From NCBI GenBank assembly GCA_947628725.1, contig CANRAQ010000053.1:1-6355 (forward strand): a stretch of DNA of 6,355 bases. The letters are read 5' to 3'. Each line of letters starts with the position of its first letter. Position 1 is the stretch's first letter. The stretch comes from an uncultured Bacilli bacterium (GTDB lineage: Bacteria; Bacillota_I; Bacilli_A; RF39; UBA660). Positions 5,551-6,355 of this stretch are shown piece after piece. A model generated the notes under the pieces. That model was not told the DNA's origin. It saw nothing but the letters and a program-made list of their open reading frames with translations, and did no database searches. Both the position numbers and the translations under genes were made by a program.

Positions 5551-5991
5551 ATGCACTACTAATTGTTCCTCAACTAAATATAATCTACTATTTTCATTAT
5601 TTAATGTATTAGCGTCTATACCAAGATTATTTATAACTGAATCTATTGTATCCCCTGGTTTAGTTATATACATTATTACATCTCTATTTGGAACTATTAG
5701 TTCTTGATTTGGATATATATAATCATCTTTATCTAACCCATTTAAAGCATATAACACAAATGGTTCTACATTAAACATTCTTGCTATAGAGTAAATAGAA
5801 TCCCCTTTTTTTACTATATATTTTTCAAATATTCTATCTTCCATCTTTGGAACTATTATTAAATTACCAACTATTAAATCAGAATCTGATCTTAAACCAT
5901 TTATCTGCTTTATATTATCAACAGTAGTACCTGATTTATCCGCAATTTTATCTAAAGTATCACCATATTCAATTTGATATATCTTATACAT
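5530..5991 (-). CDS. Triple-LysM protein without signal peptide
   Basis: A 153-aa protein made almost wholly of three LysM repeats: about 3-48 (YQIEYGDTLDKIADKSGTTV start), 57-101 (YIVKKGDSIYSIARMFNV) and 107-147 (MYITKPGDTIDSVINNLGI). Each has the GD(T/S) turn; the first two also end in the usual (L/Q)xLxVP strand. LysM domains bind N-acetylglucosamine polymers such as peptidoglycan. Unlike most, it has no signal peptide, no membrane helix and no attached enzyme domain, so its location is unclear. SafA and SpoVID of spore formers are known LysM proteins that act inside the mother cell, but nothing here shows a link to sporulation. The third repeat is the most diverged. ATG follows GAGGTG (5994-5999) by 2 nt. 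It diverges from the plus-strand gene at 6078. Confidence 0.9.
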   Translation of the reverse strand: MYKIYQIEYGDTLDKIADKSGTTVDNIKQINGLRSDSDLIVGNLIIVPKMEDRIFEKYIVKKGDSIYSIARMFNVEPFVLYALNGLDKDDYIYPNQELIVPNRDVIMYITKPGDTIDSVINNLGIDANTLNNENSRLYLVEEQLVVHKKEANN

Positions 5992-6004
5992 AATTCACCT
6001 CACT

Positions 6005-6010
6005 ATAATA
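6005..6010 (-). promoter_or_regulatory. Possible -10 box of the LysM gene
   Basis: TATTAT on the minus strand lies so close to the GAGGTG site that a start 7 nt downstream would give a leader under 10 nt. No convincing -35 was found 16-18 bp upstream. It is listed because the same close -10/Shine-Dalgarno arrangement recurs at other genes in this window. Confidence 0.3.
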
Positions 6011-6053
6011 TATGATATTTAAACTATTAAGTTCTATTTTAATTATTTGTTAA

Positions 6054-6059
6054 TATAAT
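6054..6059 (+). promoter_or_regulatory. Possible -10 box of the plus-strand gene at 6078
   Basis: A perfect TATAAT lies just upstream of the AGAGGTGAT Shine-Dalgarno site (6065-6073), so the leader would be about 12 nt. The -35 position (6031-6036, GTTCTA) is not recognisable, which limits confidence. Confidence 0.4.
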
Positions 6060-6077
6060 ATTTTAGAGGTGATTGAA

Positions 6078-6355
6078 ATGAAAGAATTACCAAAGGTATT
6101 TCGTAACGAAATAAATAAAAATATAGATAATAATAAAAAAGTTTATTATAGTCAAAATGAAAGTAGTAGAGAATTACCAAAAGAACAAAGTGGTAAAAAT
6201 GTACAACAAAAAATAAATGAAATCTTTTCTTCCCCAAATTATGTATATAAAGCAAATGTAGAAATAGTATTAAAAGATAAAACAGTATCAAAAAGAATTA
6301 TAGGAAGAAATAAAAACTACATAATAACAATGGATAATGAGTTAATACCAATAAC
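6078..6355 (+). CDS. Unrecognised protein, N-terminal part (runs off the window)
   Basis: An open frame from ATG at 6078 runs to the window edge: 92 codons, no stop. AGAGGTGAT lies 4 nt upstream of the ATG, which is strong support. The sequence opens MKELPKVFRNEINKN, has a polar, Ser/Asn/Gln-rich stretch (about 15-45) and then a strand-rich region: VYKANVEIVLKDKTVSKRII (57-75) and YIITMDNELIPI (81-92). No signal peptide or membrane helix is visible. I do not recognise a family. The N-terminal polar stretch is probably a flexible linker to a domain that lies mostly outside the window. Confidence 0.82.
   Translation, partial: MKELPKVFRNEINKNIDNNKKVYYSQNESSRELPKEQSGKNVQQKINEIFSSPNYVYKANVEIVLKDKTVSKRIIGRNKNYIITMDNELIPI

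Noticed and set aside
6043..6291. 82-codon minus-strand open frame rich in Leu, Tyr and Phe
   Set aside because: It is antisense to the well-supported plus-strand gene at 6078. The hydrophobic look comes from reading AAA/AAT-rich coding DNA in reverse.

Overview
The window is AT-rich bacterial DNA. Tight gene packing, strong Shine-Dalgarno sites (mostly GGTGAT or AGGAGG) and textbook sigma-A-type promoters point to a low-GC Bacillota. The 16S fragment at the left edge carries a GGCGGCATGCCTAAGACATGC stretch, as in Bacilli and their Mollicutes-like relatives. The protein families fit this too: a YgaC/NtdP-type nucleotidase, a CtpA protease, TrmL and an RNHCP protein. My guess is an uncultured small-genome Bacilli lineage (RF39-like), but that is inference. 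Trp is written TGG wherever I checked, so the standard bacterial code appears to apply rather than the Mycoplasma one.

Positions 1-387 hold the first ~83 nt of a 16S rRNA gene (minus strand) and its ~300-bp control region. That region has two tandem, nearly ideal promoters 114 bp apart, followed by a small hairpin and a NusB-type boxA. Upstream on the same strand are ntdP (388-942), with a likely TTG start and its own extended -10 promoter, then ctpA (1035-2310 region), a membrane-anchored S41 PDZ protease ending in a hairpin terminator that runs into the ntdP promoter. A divergent intergenic region separates ctpA from a plus-strand RNHCP zinc protein (2416-2724).

The RNHCP gene converges on a minus-strand gene for a single-pass, acidic membrane protein (2734-3453). 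They share one bidirectional terminator that contains both stop codons. Further right is a compact minus-strand operon. It encodes a standalone Clp-type AAA+ ATPase domain (4496-5461), a membrane-anchored thioredoxin-like protein without the catalytic cysteines (4017-4487) and the tRNA methyltransferase TrmL (3511-4020, ATGA overlap). Next come a triple-LysM protein without signal peptide (5530-5991) and, divergently, the start of an unrecognised plus-strand gene cut by the window edge (6078-6355).

Most genes are ordinary housekeeping ones. The least familiar parts are the solo Clp D1 ATPase with its membrane-bound partner, the cytoplasmic-looking LysM protein, the acidic membrane protein, and a recurring architecture in which the -10 box sits almost directly against the Shine-Dalgarno site, predicting very short mRNA leaders.
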